In this document: positions 1 to 12,400 of the stretch, piece by piece
Numbering within the stretch: the stretch's first letter is position 1
How the letters are laid out: every line of letters starts with the position of its first letter
From: Isoetes taiwanensis
Lineage: Eukaryota > Streptophyta > Lycopodiopsida > Isoetales > Isoetaceae
Direction of reading: 5' to 3'
DNA length: 64,000 nucleotides
Assembly (NCBI GenBank): GCA_021234155.1
Contig: JAJEKV010000052.1
Coordinates: 617,933-681,932, forward strand
Program-made: the position numbers and the translations under genes
Notes under the pieces: model-generated
Seen by the model: the letters and a program-made list of their open reading frames with translations, nothing else
What the model was told of the DNA's origin: nothing
The model's database searches: none

Positions 1-930
1 TCCTTTGAAGACCATAGCTCCTACAAGGTGGACCTTAACAAAACATTCCTCCGCACATCCTTAGGAATGTTCAAGAAATGTGGTAGAGTTGTTTTTTTTT
101 TTGTCCATTCCATCAATCACAAATGCATATGTATTGCGGTGGACGCTCAAGAGCTTTTTTTATGCTTGGCAAGCTTTCTTCTCTCTCTTGCTTGTTGTTC
201 CGCGATGTCCGGCAAGGTTACGTTGCACAATATCGTAGAAAGAAATCAGTCAAAACATTTTCTCTCAAACAAGTGGGAGATTGGAGAACATGAGCTTACT
301 TCTTTTCGACCTCTGTCTTTGCGCCGTTGACTCTTTAATTACTCGCACCTCGAGCAAAACGGACATTCTATGTTTTCTAGGAATTTTCACAAGACCGAAT
401 TCACTTTTCCACACCGCGGTGAAGTGTGAGTAAGAGATGTCTTTGAAGCTGAGTGCAAGTCTCTTTGTACTCATTAAAAACATCTTTTTGGTGATGTTAT
501 CGGTTAAATGATACATGTTCTTTGTTAGGTAGCTTCTCACATGTTTCTCTAAAATATTTCTCCATCCATGACCACAAGAAGAAGGGCATGCATGGTTACA
601 ACTCTTCTTGGTCCACAATGATCATCGATTCTTTGGATTTTGTCCGTCTTTTGTGTATTCTAGACATTCTCGGTGGACCCTAAACGGTGGACAACCATAA
701 AGCATTTACGGCAAACTTCTTGACGGTTAATGTAGTGCAAGAAGGTGTTGCGATGGTCTTACATGATAAGCTAAGTAGGCATTCAGTGCACTTGATGTCA
801 TGGAACTCAGTTGTCTCTAACTGCTTTCGTAATTTAGCCATATTAAATCTGTTGATGCAACCCAATGAGCAGCATTTAGTTCTCAAAAGTCTCCTCATTT
901 TGTGTTCATCCATAAGATTTCTTCTTCTTC
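1..930 (-). pseudogene. Decayed DNA-transposase-like gene
   Basis: Read on the minus strand, three frames together resemble a eukaryotic transposase-like family that I know only as uncharacterised proteins. Near 790-900 is a Cys-rich N-terminal piece (CCSLGCINRF). At 270-540 is a segment with ISYSHFTAVWKSEF followed by VKIPRKHR. At 103-114 is an Ile-Asp-Gly-Met-Asp block, probably carrying the first catalytic Asp. TTLPHF follows near 80-98 and VHLVGAMVFKG lies at the window edge. The frame changes at least three times. One change sits in a run of about 12 T at 91-102, and another breaks the HLVGAM segment. The rest of the gene lies outside the window. The order of these blocks is seen directly; the family assignment comes from memory of conserved blocks. 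Confidence 0.6.
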
Positions 931-1872
931 TGAGAGGAGCAAGCCCTCAAACCAAAATCCACCTTGAATTTCTTTGAAGATTGGCTTGAGAACATGTAAT
1001 CTCTTTGTTCCTCGTTGGTGTCTTCATCTTGATGAAACTTCTACTCGGGGGTGACTTCCTCATCCGAAAGTGGTGTGCTTGTAGAGGAAAAGCACCACGT
1101 GAAGTTGTTCCTAATAGGCGGGGTACAGTGTTAAAGGATGGTGATGGCCCATAAGAGGTTGTGGCATCAAAATGTTCTTGTACCATCTTGAAAAGGAGTT
1201 CTTGCAAACATCTCCTTTAGAGCGGACTTGGAATTTCTGCAAATCCATGTGTCACAACCGTTGTTGTGTGAAGAGGAGTGCATCTTTGGGCGTCGTCCTC
1301 ATTTGTAGTGAAGTCCTGGTGAGAGAAATTGTAGTGAATCTCACGGTCTTACGTGTTTTTCTCGTGTTCCTTGTATGTTTGCAACGAGGGGCTTAAACTA
1401 CAAAAGGGGGGGTAGCTTGTTCTTGAGCACCCTTTGTTGTGGAGCTTCAGAGTCCCGGGATGGAACAAAGGGTGGTGGCAACACCTTTCGGCCGAGGTGG
1501 TGATTCTTTGGAAGGAGATGCGATTAATTGTCTGAGGACTTGGTGACGGTTGGAAGGGTGGTGGAAGTCCGTTATGTCTTTGGACTCGGTGTGTCTTGAG
1601 AAGCAACAACGATGAAGCGTAGGTAGGAGTCGAGAATGCCGGTCTTCACTAGAAATGACGTTGTTCGAAGGGGTGTGCCGAAACGACGAGCTTGAGACAA
1701 CAAAAGGTGGTGGAAGCTTGTTCACGAAGCGGTTCGTCATCTTGACAACTGCAAAATAGTAAAGAGATTTGAGAAACTTTCTGTAATGCAGAGCTTTTCT
1801 TATTCCCGAATACACGCCCACGTAGTACAAGTAGAAGTTCCAGTACTAATCAAGTGAAAGTCAAAATAAAAG
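931..1872. other. No gene recognised
   Basis: The minus strand at 947-1170 continues upstream of the decayed transposase with charged residues (DEDTNEEQ, KKKK) and may be its degraded N terminus. From 1,200 to 1,870 I see only short open frames in both directions and no recognisable domain, RNA or clear repeat. Confidence 0.4.
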
Positions 1873-2330
1873 CTATTCTGGAATACACAAGAGTAGGATA
1901 GTAAAGCTAAACGTATTCCGGATCACATAGAAAAAGAGCAAGACGAAAATGATACCTTTAAAAGGAAATTTCGGCGCCTTCAGTTGCGTATTCCAGTCTC
2001 TGAGCTCAAGTCGCCAGCGCCAGCGCCTTCGATTATTATATTCAGAGACTGTATTCCGATTCACATAGAGAAACCATGGACAGGTCAGTGAGAAAGTACA
2101 ACGTACAATCATTTGCATGTCTGTTTCTTATTCCGGAATACACTTTAAGCCCCGCCGTGGAGGCGAAAGTGTGTCCGAGTGTATTCGAAATACACTTTTC
2201 GCCTCCCACTTTCGAAGGCTTAAAGTGTATTCGAATACACTTTCGCCTTTGAGCGGAAAGTGTATTCGAATACACTTTAAACCCGATTGAAGTCGAAAGT
2301 GTATTCCGGAATACACTTTCGTGTTTTTAG
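1873..2330. repeat. Palindrome cluster A (GTGTATTC/GAATACAC)
   Basis: Near-perfect palindromes of the form AAGTGTATTC(n)GAATACACTT occur at about 2129-2147, 2178-2197, 2222-2243, 2258-2279 and 2296-2320. Degenerate copies lie at about 1875, 1912, 1987 and 2050. The central 0-3 bases vary (CG, CCGG, GAA). They are separated by roughly 15-40 bp of non-identical sequence that often starts or ends with CGAAAG or CTTTCG. Each unit could form a short hairpin or be a dyad protein site. Confidence 0.85.
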
Positions 2331-2532
2331 GTTTTAGGGGTTACTTTTCCTTGCGTTTTTTAGTTAATTTAGGCGTTCTTGCTGCATTTATAGCTTGTTT
2401 AGACCACTTTTTTTGTCAAGATTGCAGTGCTTTTTTGGCATTTTTGTCCTCTTTTTGCCCTCTTTTTTCCCTTTTTGTAAGCCATTTTGTATTCTGGAAT
2501 AGTTCTTTGCCACTGTTTTTTCTAACAAGGTC

Positions 2533-4220
2533 GTGTTTACACACAATTTGCACAGACAAGACGGCAGCAAGAAACAACAGAAGAGGCCCCTTAAAATCTC
2601 ACAGAAACCGCACCCACAGAGAAGGGTTGAGGAGTCAGATGCGCCTGCTATCTACGAAAACTTCCAAACTCAATGGTTTTTTACAAGGGGTACTTCTGGA
2701 AAGTACAAAGACGACTTTTTCTACATGTGCAGTTTGGAGCCACGGAACCAAAAGGTAACGATGGCGTGGAATTTGTCTGCATGGGCACCATCCAACCGTC
2801 CGATTGAGGTAGTCAAGGGCCCGGTAAAGGGGAGGGAGATTGTCTTTTCAGACATCTCAAGGCTTTATTCATGTTGATGAATCCTACCTTAGAGTTGTGA
2901 AGGTAAATCCACATCCTCTTTATAAGTATGTTTCTCACTACCGAACAAAGAGGTCGCTCTTCGCCATCATTAATTACGTTCGGGCAATAACGAGGACTTC
3001 CCCTCTGGACGAGTCGGAACAAGGGGAAGAGGAAGATCAAGGGAATTTATCGGGGAGTCCATCACGGTCTGCGAGCCCATCCGTGAGTTCATCAGTTCGA
3101 AGAGCGACCACCTCCACCACCACCAAAGAAGCAGAGAGGCAAACCGTAGGCGCTAAAGAGCCTAAGAAAAGAAAAACGGCTATCATTGAAACGTAAGATG
3201 CTCCCCGAGGATGCACACAAGAAGAAGAAGGGGAAAGGCAAAGCACCCGGCGCTGCCATCAAAGAAAAAAGTTGATAAAATAGCGAGAAAAATGGAAGAG
3301 ATTAACCCGCACAAATTTGTGCAAGGTGTCATTTATTTGCCTAGGTCACATCTATGAAGCTTCCTCCAAAAATGAAGTCGGAGAACGACCAACCGCAGGT
3401 TCGAAAGATATATGCGGACCATCTAAGGAACCTCAAAGACGAATCCGAGCAATCCCAATGCACATGTATAGAGAGGTGCACAACTCCCGCGCAGAGTACG
3501 ATAGAGAAAAATGGACACATATCGCATTATGTTTTGGGTGGGAACCACGACTTTTAAGGCAAGGAGGCAATTATACAAGGAAAAAAAGAATCCTAGGTAC
3601 TTATGCATTTCTCTGTTTGTCCATCGTGGTTTGACCGACGAGGAAGCCAAAATCGTTGCCAACACTCCTGCATGGCCGACAACGAAAGTACAAGTTAAAA
3701 ATGAGCTTTGTCGACAAAATCAGATTCATGCACAGAGAATATGTCATCTTCAAGGAAAAGTATGGAGAGGATCTCAAAAAGCCACAGTACTCCCTTGAAC
3801 TTAAAGAAGCTTGTGCCATTGAGTGTTGCCTTAAATACGACGAGGCGAACAAACGGGCATCACTCATTGGTCATGACAATTGGTTTCAGCTAGCGTTCAG
3901 GGATGGCCGGGTAAGGTTACAAGCGTATTCCAGAATAAGATTTAGTGTGCAACTAGCTTCTAAGTTTTTTTTTTTTTTTGCAGATCTGGGAGCTTCAGAA
4001 CGAAATATTTAATATGTTTGAGCGCGGTGAGCTAAAAAGTAAGGGAAAGGTGTCGGAGAAGAAGAAAGGCAGCGACGTCCCAAAGAAAGAAATGACCATT
4101 AATGCGAGGGAGATGCGGGGGTTCAACGACACGTAATTACTAGAACAAACTTAAAAAAGGTGGTGGACAAGGAGTTCACACTCGAAGAAATGTCGAAGGA
4201 GTTGCACAAGTAAGCATACA
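2533..4220 (+). pseudogene. Decayed multi-exon coding region, unknown
   Basis: I do not recognise this protein. Coding-like plus-strand pieces lie in changing frames: about 2600-2752 (NFQTQWFFTRGTSGKYKDD), 2851-3195 (YLRVVKVNPHPLYKYVSHYR, then a Ser/Thr-rich acidic tail), 3430-3560 (MHMYREVHNSRAEYDREKW), 3600-3909 (EYVIFKEKYGEDLKK) and 3982-4133 (IWELQNEIFNMFERGELKSK). Plausible splice signals exist. One pair is a donor near 2752 and an acceptor TTTTCAG at about 2850. Another is a donor GTAAGG at 3910 and an acceptor with a long T tract plus GCAG ending at 3981. A donor GTAAGC follows KELHK near 4211. Frame changes around 3560 and 3690 suggest decay. It could be a host gene or a gene carried by a transposon. 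Confidence 0.4.
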
Positions 4221-4308
4221 ATCATTGCTGCCTTTTCACTTGTAGAATTCTGTCCAGATAACAGCAATCTAGTGCTCCTGGAAATGCTTTCTCACCCTCG
4301 AGGGAACG

Positions 4309-4545
4309 AAAGTGTATTCCAGAATACACGTTCTCACTTCTTGTAGTGTAAAAGTGTATTCCAGAATACACTTTTACTCCTTTGAGTCGGTAGCGTGTAT
4401 TCGGAATACACACTCTAACTTGTTGCGTTGTAGAAGTGTATTCCGAATACACTTTCGCTTCTTCTTCTTTGATTAAAGTGTATTCTCGAATACATTCGCA
4501 ACAAGAAAAAATATTGATTACAGCGCTTGTATTCTAGAATAAGTT
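4309..4545. repeat. Palindrome cluster B (same family as A)
   Basis: Five further dyads lie at about 4309-4329, 4351-4374, 4394-4412, 4434-4455 and 4475-4497. The core is GTGTATTC, then CC/C/TC-type centres, then GAATACAC, and a weaker copy occurs near 4527. They sit in what would be the intron between the exon ending near 4210 and the exon starting near 4619. Isolated half-decayed copies also lie at about 2490 and 3928, so the family spans the whole 1.87-4.55 kb block. Confidence 0.85.
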
Positions 4546-4618
4546 TAGGTGGCAGGAAGATAGTTTACTTCGCGTTTTCTCTTTTCAACTGCTAAAAAGG
4601 TTGTGTTTTTCTTTCTAG

Positions 4619-5008
4619 CCAAAAAAATGTTATCACCTGCCAGACATGTCTGATGGAGCAACTCAACGTGGAGACGTGGGAGAGGTGCAAGGAGCTTTAT
4701 CCCATAGCTACATCCGACGAGCGTATGCTTCAGCTGAATTCCAGAAAGCCGAATTTGGAAGGCACGAGCCATTTGCTTTCCTGCCCTGTGGTGTGTGCAC
4801 AGACGGCGGCGTCTGGGAGAGGCAGGCCAACGCATCGGTGTGTTGGAAACGAACCAGTCCCAGATTGCAGGAGCTTGGAGGAATGGATAGCAGCATGGAG
4901 CGAGCAGGTGGAGCATGCGCAGTTTGACTGTGCCTTTGGTGAAGCACGGATGATTTTACTTAGGGTTCATGTACATCTGCCGCTGTGGGCTAATGTTGTT
5001 CTCAGATG
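4619..5008 (+). pseudogene. Unknown Cys-rich exon-like ORF
   Basis: An acceptor-like TTTTTCTTTCTAG ends at 4618. The following frame reads through VITCQTCLMEQLNVETWERC, CKELYPIATSDERM and SLEEWIAAWSEQVEHAQFD without a stop to about 5008. Two CxxC-like pairs (CQTC and later CPVVC) are visible. It may be a last exon of the remnant upstream, since it has the same strand and a plausible splice signal, but the phase of that junction cannot be confirmed. No family is recognised. Confidence 0.3.
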
Positions 5009-5123
5009 ATACATTCGTGTTTGATCTTGGTTTGTTTCAAAGCTTGAGTTGCTTGGCCATTTTTGCTGGTACAGAGTACGAAGATTTGGATCGGAAGAAA
5101 ACTACTGCAAAGATTAGAGAAGA

Positions 5124-5462
5124 ATGGGCACAAGCAACTATTTAACAGGGATTTTGAACTTTGTGACGATGCTCTGTTGAATCCCCATTATTGGAGCACG
5201 ATACAATCTGTGTACGCTTTCTGCAAGGTCCGGTGATAGCAATAGGCGTGTTTATTCTGCTTGTTTCTCTGGCAGGCTCTATCGGAAGCTGTTGTCGTGT
5301 GGCCTGTCTTCTATGGATCTATTTATTTGTGATGTTCATCCTCATTTTACTCTTGTTTTGCTTCACGGTATTTGCTTTCGTTGTCACAAACAAAGGCGCC
5401 GGCCATGCCCTTTCTGGCAAAGGTTTCAAAGATTACAGGCTTGGAGATTATTCCACTTTATA
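5124..5462 (+). pseudogene. Tetraspanin exon 1 remnant
   Basis: Plant tetraspanins are four-pass membrane proteins that organise plasma-membrane microdomains. From the ATG at 5124 the frame starts MGTSNYLTGILNFVTMLC, as expected for the first membrane helix, then meets TGA at 5178. A deletion of roughly 20 bp with a +1 frame change follows near 5196, removing the end of the first helix region. The next frame gives FLQGPVIAIGVFILLVSLAG, SCCRVACLLWIYLFVMF, then FVVTNKGAG and YRLGDYS, which are helices 2 and 3 and the start of the large extracellular loop. Similarity stops abruptly after GDYS near 5460. The CCG-bearing second loop and the fourth helix are absent. The stop, the frameshift and the missing 3' half make it a fragment, possibly captured by a mobile element. 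Confidence 0.85.
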
Positions 5463-5841
5463 CATAGGTGTTCTATATTCTTTGCATTTATGTTCCCTTT
5501 TTTTCGAGCCCCAAGCTATGTGAATACAAGATTGCACTCTTACTCTTTTGGGCACCATATTCCGCTTTGTAGTTTGGGGCAGGCGCTATGGCAGAAGGCC
5601 CTGCCAGTCTATACTACGGCAGGACTGGGTGCAGCAAATTTATTGGCACCATTGGGTTTTTTTTATGTAGCTTCCGTTTTTTTTTTTCACTGCAACCATA
5701 GGTTCGTTCTACACCATTGACATTGGCATGCAATTTTTCTCTCAAAGTTCTAATGGCCATTGATCTAGCACAATACCTAGAATATTCGCCAGATCAATGG
5801 TTGGGAATAAAACTTGAACGTGACGCCATAAATACATGGAA

Positions 5842-6221
5842 TTTAGACTTTTGGGGTACTTTTGCATTTTTTACATTGGTCAATTCAAAAACCCCATCAC
5901 CTCACTTGTTTACTGGGTTAAATTAATCAATCTATGGTTAAAACCACGATGTTCACTCAAAACCCAGCCACTCAATCCTTGAGCTACTATGGGGCTACTA
6001 ATTCCTTCATTAAATCGAGTTACAGAGATGTTGCCCAATGCCATTTTTGATGATTTTGCATTACTCGAGTTTTAGACATTTGGGGTACTTTTGCATTTTT
6101 TACATTGGTCAATTCAAAAACCCCATCACCTCACTTGTTTACTGGGTTAAATTAATCAATCTATGGTTAAAACCACGATGTTTCACTCAAAACCCAGCCA
6201 CTCAATCCTTGAGCTACTATG
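5842..6221. repeat. 150-bp direct duplication
   Basis: The segment at about 5842-5991 (starting TTAGAC, TTTGGGGTAC, ending GAGCTACTAT) is repeated almost exactly at about 6071-6221. About 80 bp of unrelated sequence separates the copies, so the period is about 230 bp. The few differences between copies suggest a recent local event. No coding function is seen. Confidence 0.95.
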
Positions 6222-6378
6222 CAATTAGACCACCCCTTCTCAAAACCAAAAACCCATCCATTTATAAGCACTGGGCTTTAAAGGCTCAATTATAATATGC
6301 ACACAGGGTTCATCTCTTTTAAGGAATCATTTTTTCAACCACTTAATACAAAGGTCATACTCATAGGATAGTTCATGA

Positions 6379-6510
6379 GTTTGTGAGAAAACACTAAGGC
6401 GTATAGCAATTATACATTTTACTCTGCAAGTTATTTGCAAAAGTGTTTGTGAGAAGACACTAAGGCATGTAGCAATTATACGTTTTACTCTGCAAGTTAT
6501 TTGCAAAGTG
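6379..6510. repeat. 66-bp tandem duplication
   Basis: GTTTGTGAGA through the poly-T and TTATTTGCAAA segment occurs twice in tandem, starting at 6379 and 6445, with a handful of substitutions. Confidence 0.95.
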
Positions 6511-9500
6511 TAAGTCGTTCATATATAGGAATTGCCCAAACTATGCAAACTCTCTTAAACAGCCCGTGGTTGATCCAAGAATAGCCCAAATTTGGCCATG
6601 TAGATTTTGTTCTTCCATTCATGTGAAATGTCTTTTCTCTAATCCTTTTAGCAACCATATTATATGGTTAAGCTGCCTTGTCTACAGTTTCAAATTATCT
6701 TGATATAAACTCATCCCTTGCCTCTGTTGCCCACTTTTTCAAAAGGCCCTTACCTTACTCCTCTCCTCTGTGATTTACTCATCTCCTCTGTGATGCTTCT
6801 TCTTTGTACTGCTTTGCTGCATTCCTGCTCGGCCAGTTGGCCTCTGTGTGGACGTTAAAATATACTTACTACCTTCCTTCACATAATAACTAATAGTTGG
6901 TACTAACTATAAATAATCTAATATTACTCTTCAGGGATCATTTAGGCAAGAAGGCTCTTGTCTCTGGCAATGGTATGACTGCAAATAAGCAACTATTTTA
7001 TGGCATGCAAAGAAACTTTATCACCTTATGCATACTCCAAAGTGAAGCATACCAAAGCGCATTGTGACTTCATCCAGTTGAAAAATCCATATCCACCTAA
7101 AACCATTCCAAAATTAGCTAATTTACCCTCGACCGCAAGCAATTTTACAAAGCTCCAAATATGGAAAATGTGTCAAATATCTCTAACCATGATACTTCTG
7201 AGTTTTCCTGCACGAAAAGAACGTTTAAAACATTATGAGTTGTAATCAGATTATTCAATAAGTAATCATTCAGATCATAAACTAATAACACCAAAAATCC
7301 TGTTTGCAGGTCACATACAACCATCTGAACTAACTATTTCTTACCAAAACACTTTTCAACAGACAGACTGTTTCTACAAAGACAGACTGTTTCTGCATTG
7401 TTCTGCACCGTGACTAAATCTGCAACAGGGTTTTGTGTTTGCAAACCAGATAGGAACCCAAGCTTTTCCAGCTTCAAAAATTAAGCTTAGATAGAAATTC
7501 TTACTTGTCTAATAATTGAAAGAAGGCAAGGCCAAACTTACAGCCAATCGACCTGTATAAAACTCTTGGTATGACGATGGATTTAAAGCAACCAGATTTG
7601 GAGCAGAAGCAACCAGATTTGGAGCAGAAGAAGAAGTATCAGCTGCCGACATAGCCATCGCCACGCCCACATGCACTTCGCACTAAAATATCGCATGACG
7701 GATAAAGTTGTCATGTCTACTGACTGCTTCCGGCATTGAATAATGAATTGAATAGAATATCCTTGTGGAACCATCAAATTTTTACCTGCATTACATGATA
7801 TATAAATACAAAAATGGCAGATGAACAATAAATAAAAAAATGACAGATGAGCAACAACTTCTACTGGATTTGCACAGACGATGGCCTGGTGAGTACATGA
7901 CCTGCAAAATCAACATCCAAAACAACTATTACTCTACTTGCAGTTTGAAAATATGTTGATGCTTTTGTATTTTAAAAGGCATTGATGTAGACTTTAGAGT
8001 TTAAAGGAAAGGAAGCCTATGAGAGTATAAAAGACATCGGCACTTCAAAATCAAGGAAAAATATGAACAAAAACACGAAATCTCTTCCATTACCTTCCAC
8101 AACTGCTGTAGTTGTGGCTTGCAACTTCATTGATTCAATCCTGCAGTTGGTTCAATCAGACTAAAACATTGAAAACATCCATCAAAGCTCTCTGGTTTTT
8201 GCAGAAGTTTACCTCGGACTGTAAAGAAGAAGCTCGTCCTAGAGAATACCTTTGTTTCCTCACAAATTTTAATCTTTCGAGCAGGCTCGGTATCCAGCTT
8301 GTAGGCAGTTCATGCTGCAACAACATGCCCACGAAATCTTTGCACGAAAACCTGTATATGGCAAGAATCGTCATTAGGGTCTAAAACAGTGGCCCCTTTG
8401 GAGCCCCATATCTCGCATAGACCTGGGAAAGCATATCCTGCATATGAAAGCTCCATATGTCGGGCTGCGGATTCAATTCAACGCACCATTTAGTAGGGGC
8501 TCAATCCGAGATTTAAATCCATCCGTTCCTGGCTCTGAGCGGGACGATTCTCACATCAATTTTAGTTTTGCGCTCCCAAATCTTGCATCCTGACCGCAGG
8601 TCTTGGGGCAAAAAAAAAAAAACAAGACAGAGCATGTGCCTCTCTTAATATCTGAAGAACAGAAGGCATAGACTGCGCACGAATGGCTGCAATCAATGAG
8701 GTGTGCCTCTAAATTGCAGGATAATTCATTTTAGATTTTGTCGAGCCCTAGGTCTAGGAACAGAAGGACTTGGTGGGTTGCTTTGCGTAGCCCATCCCGG
8801 AGTAAGAAGTCTGAAGCTCCTTCAACCTTCTTCCCAGAACAACAATATGGTAGAGACTCGCACTCTATCAAAGGATTCAATATGGTAGAGCTGTGCTTGT
8901 GATTCAACATAGAAAAGAAAAGCACCAGGATAAACCATACTTATTCCTGATCCATGAATTCGCGGCCTATTGGCAACTTCGAATGAATCGATCAGAAATC
9001 TCTGCCAACCTGAATTCAAATTCTTCGCCTCTCCCTCTTGGGACAATCCGGAAGCTTCTGGAACAACGGGCCTAGCTTTCAAGAAACTTCTGGAGATACT
9101 ATTATGTCTAGGTGTCAACTTGTTAAAGGTTTATTCCTCCCTTAATATTTTAGAGGCATACACGTGTGCAACTGTAAGCAAAAAAAAATATAACTTTCTA
9201 TTAACAATAGCAAAATACCTTTAAGCTGCCCCCTTACCCTCCCTATTACAATTATATATTACAAGAAACTTATCGCCTTGACCTTTACGCCCCGCCAACG
9301 CTCTTCCCCAACTCGTGTATGCATGCTAGAACATGCAGACATTAATTTTTCTAAATTCATAATGCTTTCCTTTTCTTAACAATGAAGTTTAGAACCCATA
9401 TTGCATGATGGATTTAAAGGTATTGAAGATGAAACAGGAGTATGGGCTCTGCTATGGCAATCAACTAGGCCTCTGTTTTCGGGCCTATAAATCAGGCCCA

Positions 9501-12387
9501 TGGGCTAAGGGAACTAGAAGATGAAAAAGTTGTGTCATCTCAACCAACTCTATGCCTATTGATCTAGTTTTATCATGTTTTTAGTATTCCACAAGGAACA
9601 TCAATATAGTATAATGCTAATCTAGAGCAAGATACATCTATGGGGACCAGTAGATTGCAATTATTGGGAATTTACGAAGATGGAATGCCCAGGGGTTGCA
9701 ATCTACTCGCCAGTCTACACAAATGTTCTATAATGTCAAACAACCCATCCATTTGGATATAATACTATAACATATATTGCACCCAAATGAGCAGTTGAGA
9801 TTTCATAGCAGATAAGGAGTTGAATGGACGATCAAGATTCCAATACGAAAATATAAAATGAAATACAGCTAACAATAAGCTAAGCTTGGGGAATGGGTTC
9901 GGTTGAATTGGTTGCGTAGTTTAGATACGATGGGAAATTATTGTTGAATGAACATAAAGCTACATTATCATTTTTTTCGTTTTTTGAAAGGACGAAAGAA
10001 AACTATGAGTTGGGATTTTTATCTATGGTGTATTATGGTGATGCCAGGTGTCTTCTCTCTTTGTGGAATCGAAACAGGGACGCCCATTTTGCTGGACAGA
10101 ACATGAGCTGGTAATTCTAGCCGGTAATTGATAACTGTAGCTCCTCTATATCTTCTGTACCTAGTCAGACAGAACACTTCAATGAATCAGGGATCGATCT
10201 GAAGCCCTCTAACCGAATCTGAAGCCCTTTGCCAGAACTAATCTTTGTAGCATCTCAAGAATGCCAAAAAACCATCTGATCTTCGCCTAAACCCTTTGAT
10301 CTTCACAAAACTCCTGTGGTCTTTGCAAAATACTTATGATCTTCTAAAACTCCTGAGAATGCAGATTGCAAGTTTGGGTCAGTTCTCACCATTGCCTATA
10401 TGTTAGTCCCATGCCAATAAAACGATTGTATTTGCCACTTTGCAATGTAGAATGACTTTAGTTGAAGATCTAAGTTATGCCAAAAACGAAAAAGTTGAAC
10501 ATGATATTTCGTGCGATGGGACTCCTAACCGAGAGAAAGATCCGCAAAGCAAGCTTTGCCCAAACAAGAAAGTCTGCTCCTAGTAATCACAGCAAATACT
10601 CTCAAATTTTACCGTGAGAGGTATGCTTATTGAAGCTTTTTCAAAGAAGAGGGTTTGCTGCAACAACCGATTTGAAATTTAAATTCGTTCATGGACTACA
10701 ATCAATAAATACTCATCCAGGCATGGCCAAAATGGGAAAAAAAATATAAACCCTAAACTTGCTCACCTCATTTTGAAGCAATCTTAGCCTTGTCGCGAGC
10801 ATCTGCAATCGGATATGGATGGTATCGCCCGGCTTGAATATGAAACAACATCAAACATCGTTTAACTTTGCTCCAAAGACTAATATGGCAAATATTCGGC
10901 TTTGCTGCTTTAGCCATTCAATTTTACTGATTGTATACCGCTAGAACCGGTTGCCAATTCAACAAAAGTTTTATTGTTGCCCAAATAGACTCTTCTTCAA
11001 AAAGCCTCGGCTCTAATATTGCCACTTGATCCTGCCGACTGCGCTCCAACAGAGCAAGCTAAACCATGGGCTCCACCGTAGCGAGCAAGGATTGCTCATG
11101 AGAGAGCAAGAAAAAGATTGCTTCCATCGCCCTTTCTGCGGATCACTACCTATCGCCACAAATCGCCCGGTTTGTATATGCCCCCGGTTTTGTGAGGAAT
11201 TCCATGGGCAGATTGGGTTGTGCCTACCCTGCTGCGATTCTTGTTTTGTAGAAATTATCCACCAGAATAATGCTTGTAATCTCCCATTTCTTGGTGCAGG
11301 AATTCAAGACCTCTGTAGTGCGGTCCCAATCATCCCCTGCAACCACCACTTTGTAGGATTTTTTTGCTGAATCCACACACAACCCAATAGCAGGGGAACC
11401 ACTGATTCTTCAACATGGGCGCCAATTGGATGCACGATCTGCTTAGTGGGCTGCAGATCCACACAAAATGGCTTAAAACTTAAAAATGCGATGGAATGCA
11501 AAGCTCAAGGTCAAAGCTCGGAACATAGATGTGGCTGTGGCGATTTCTTCCCAACCCATAGCTTTGAAGGACCAGACCTCCATACCCCAGCCTGGAATAC
11601 CCTGGTTTCATCTGTTTAAGACCTCCATAGCTTGGAATACCCTGGTTTCATCTGCTTAAGAAGGAGCTTGGTTCAACAGATGCAGGAAAGCTCCCCCTGG
11701 TGAGGCGGAAGGGACTCTAGACCATCTGCCATGGCACCTGTGGAGTTAGAAGAAAGAAAAGCACCCTCAAAGAGCGCCTCCAGGCCATCAATCGTCCATC
11801 GCCAGAGCTCGGAGCAAAAAAACAGGGGAAAAGAAGTGACGTGTCATGTCTTAGGCAAGAAATATTACCTTAATTACTTTTTTAGAAATGAAGAAAAAAT
11901 GTACGTGTCGAGCGCCAGGGCTGCTCTCAGCCCAGAAAAATTAGCTCCTTATTTTTTAAGAACAGAAAATACACTGCTTTATATATGGTATGATATATTA
12001 GAGATAAAGCTAATGTTATTGACAATGTTAAAGTTTCAAATATCCATCTGCATGTTATGTGATTGCAATTCCTCATAGCTGGGAGATTATTCTAGGCTCT
12101 TATGGGAATAATGTTGTTTTCCAGCATATACTCATGTAAATGTTTGTATTGTAATAGGTTATCGTGAGGGACATACAAGTGTGAAATTGGGCGACCGCCG
12201 TATTTAAGACTAGCTTCACGTCTGATGACAGATTTAATGTTGTGTAAGTGTGTTCCATAAAGGGGCAATATACGAAAAGAATTCCATTAGATAAGATAAA
12301 AAAGCATTACATAAGTAAAGAAAGTTTACAAATAATCCATTTCCTATCTTAACCTAACCCTAATGGCTATTAACCCTAACGGGAAGT
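6511..12387. other. Long AT-rich stretch without a supported gene
   Basis: Open frames here are short and show no recognisable domain. The longest, at 11026-11370 (plus, 114 residues, Cys-rich) and 11731-12078 (plus, 115 residues), have no family signature that I can name. Small repeats are present. A 21-bp unit (AGCAACCAGATTTGGAGCAG) occurs twice at about 7589-7630. A segment with TGGAATACCCTGGTTTCATC occurs twice at about 11601-11660. A telomere-like AACCTAACCCTAATGG near 12350 is too short to count as a telomeric repeat. Confidence 0.5.
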
Positions 12388-12400
12388 ATGGCAAGGGATT

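Noticed and set aside
1873-4545. CRISPR-like array (palindromic repeats with unique spacers)
   Set aside because: Spacing is irregular, repeats diverge, there is no leader or cas gene, and the context is a plant nuclear genome.
12340-12375. Interstitial telomere repeat (CCCTAA-like)
   Set aside because: Only two or three imperfect units; chance is sufficient.
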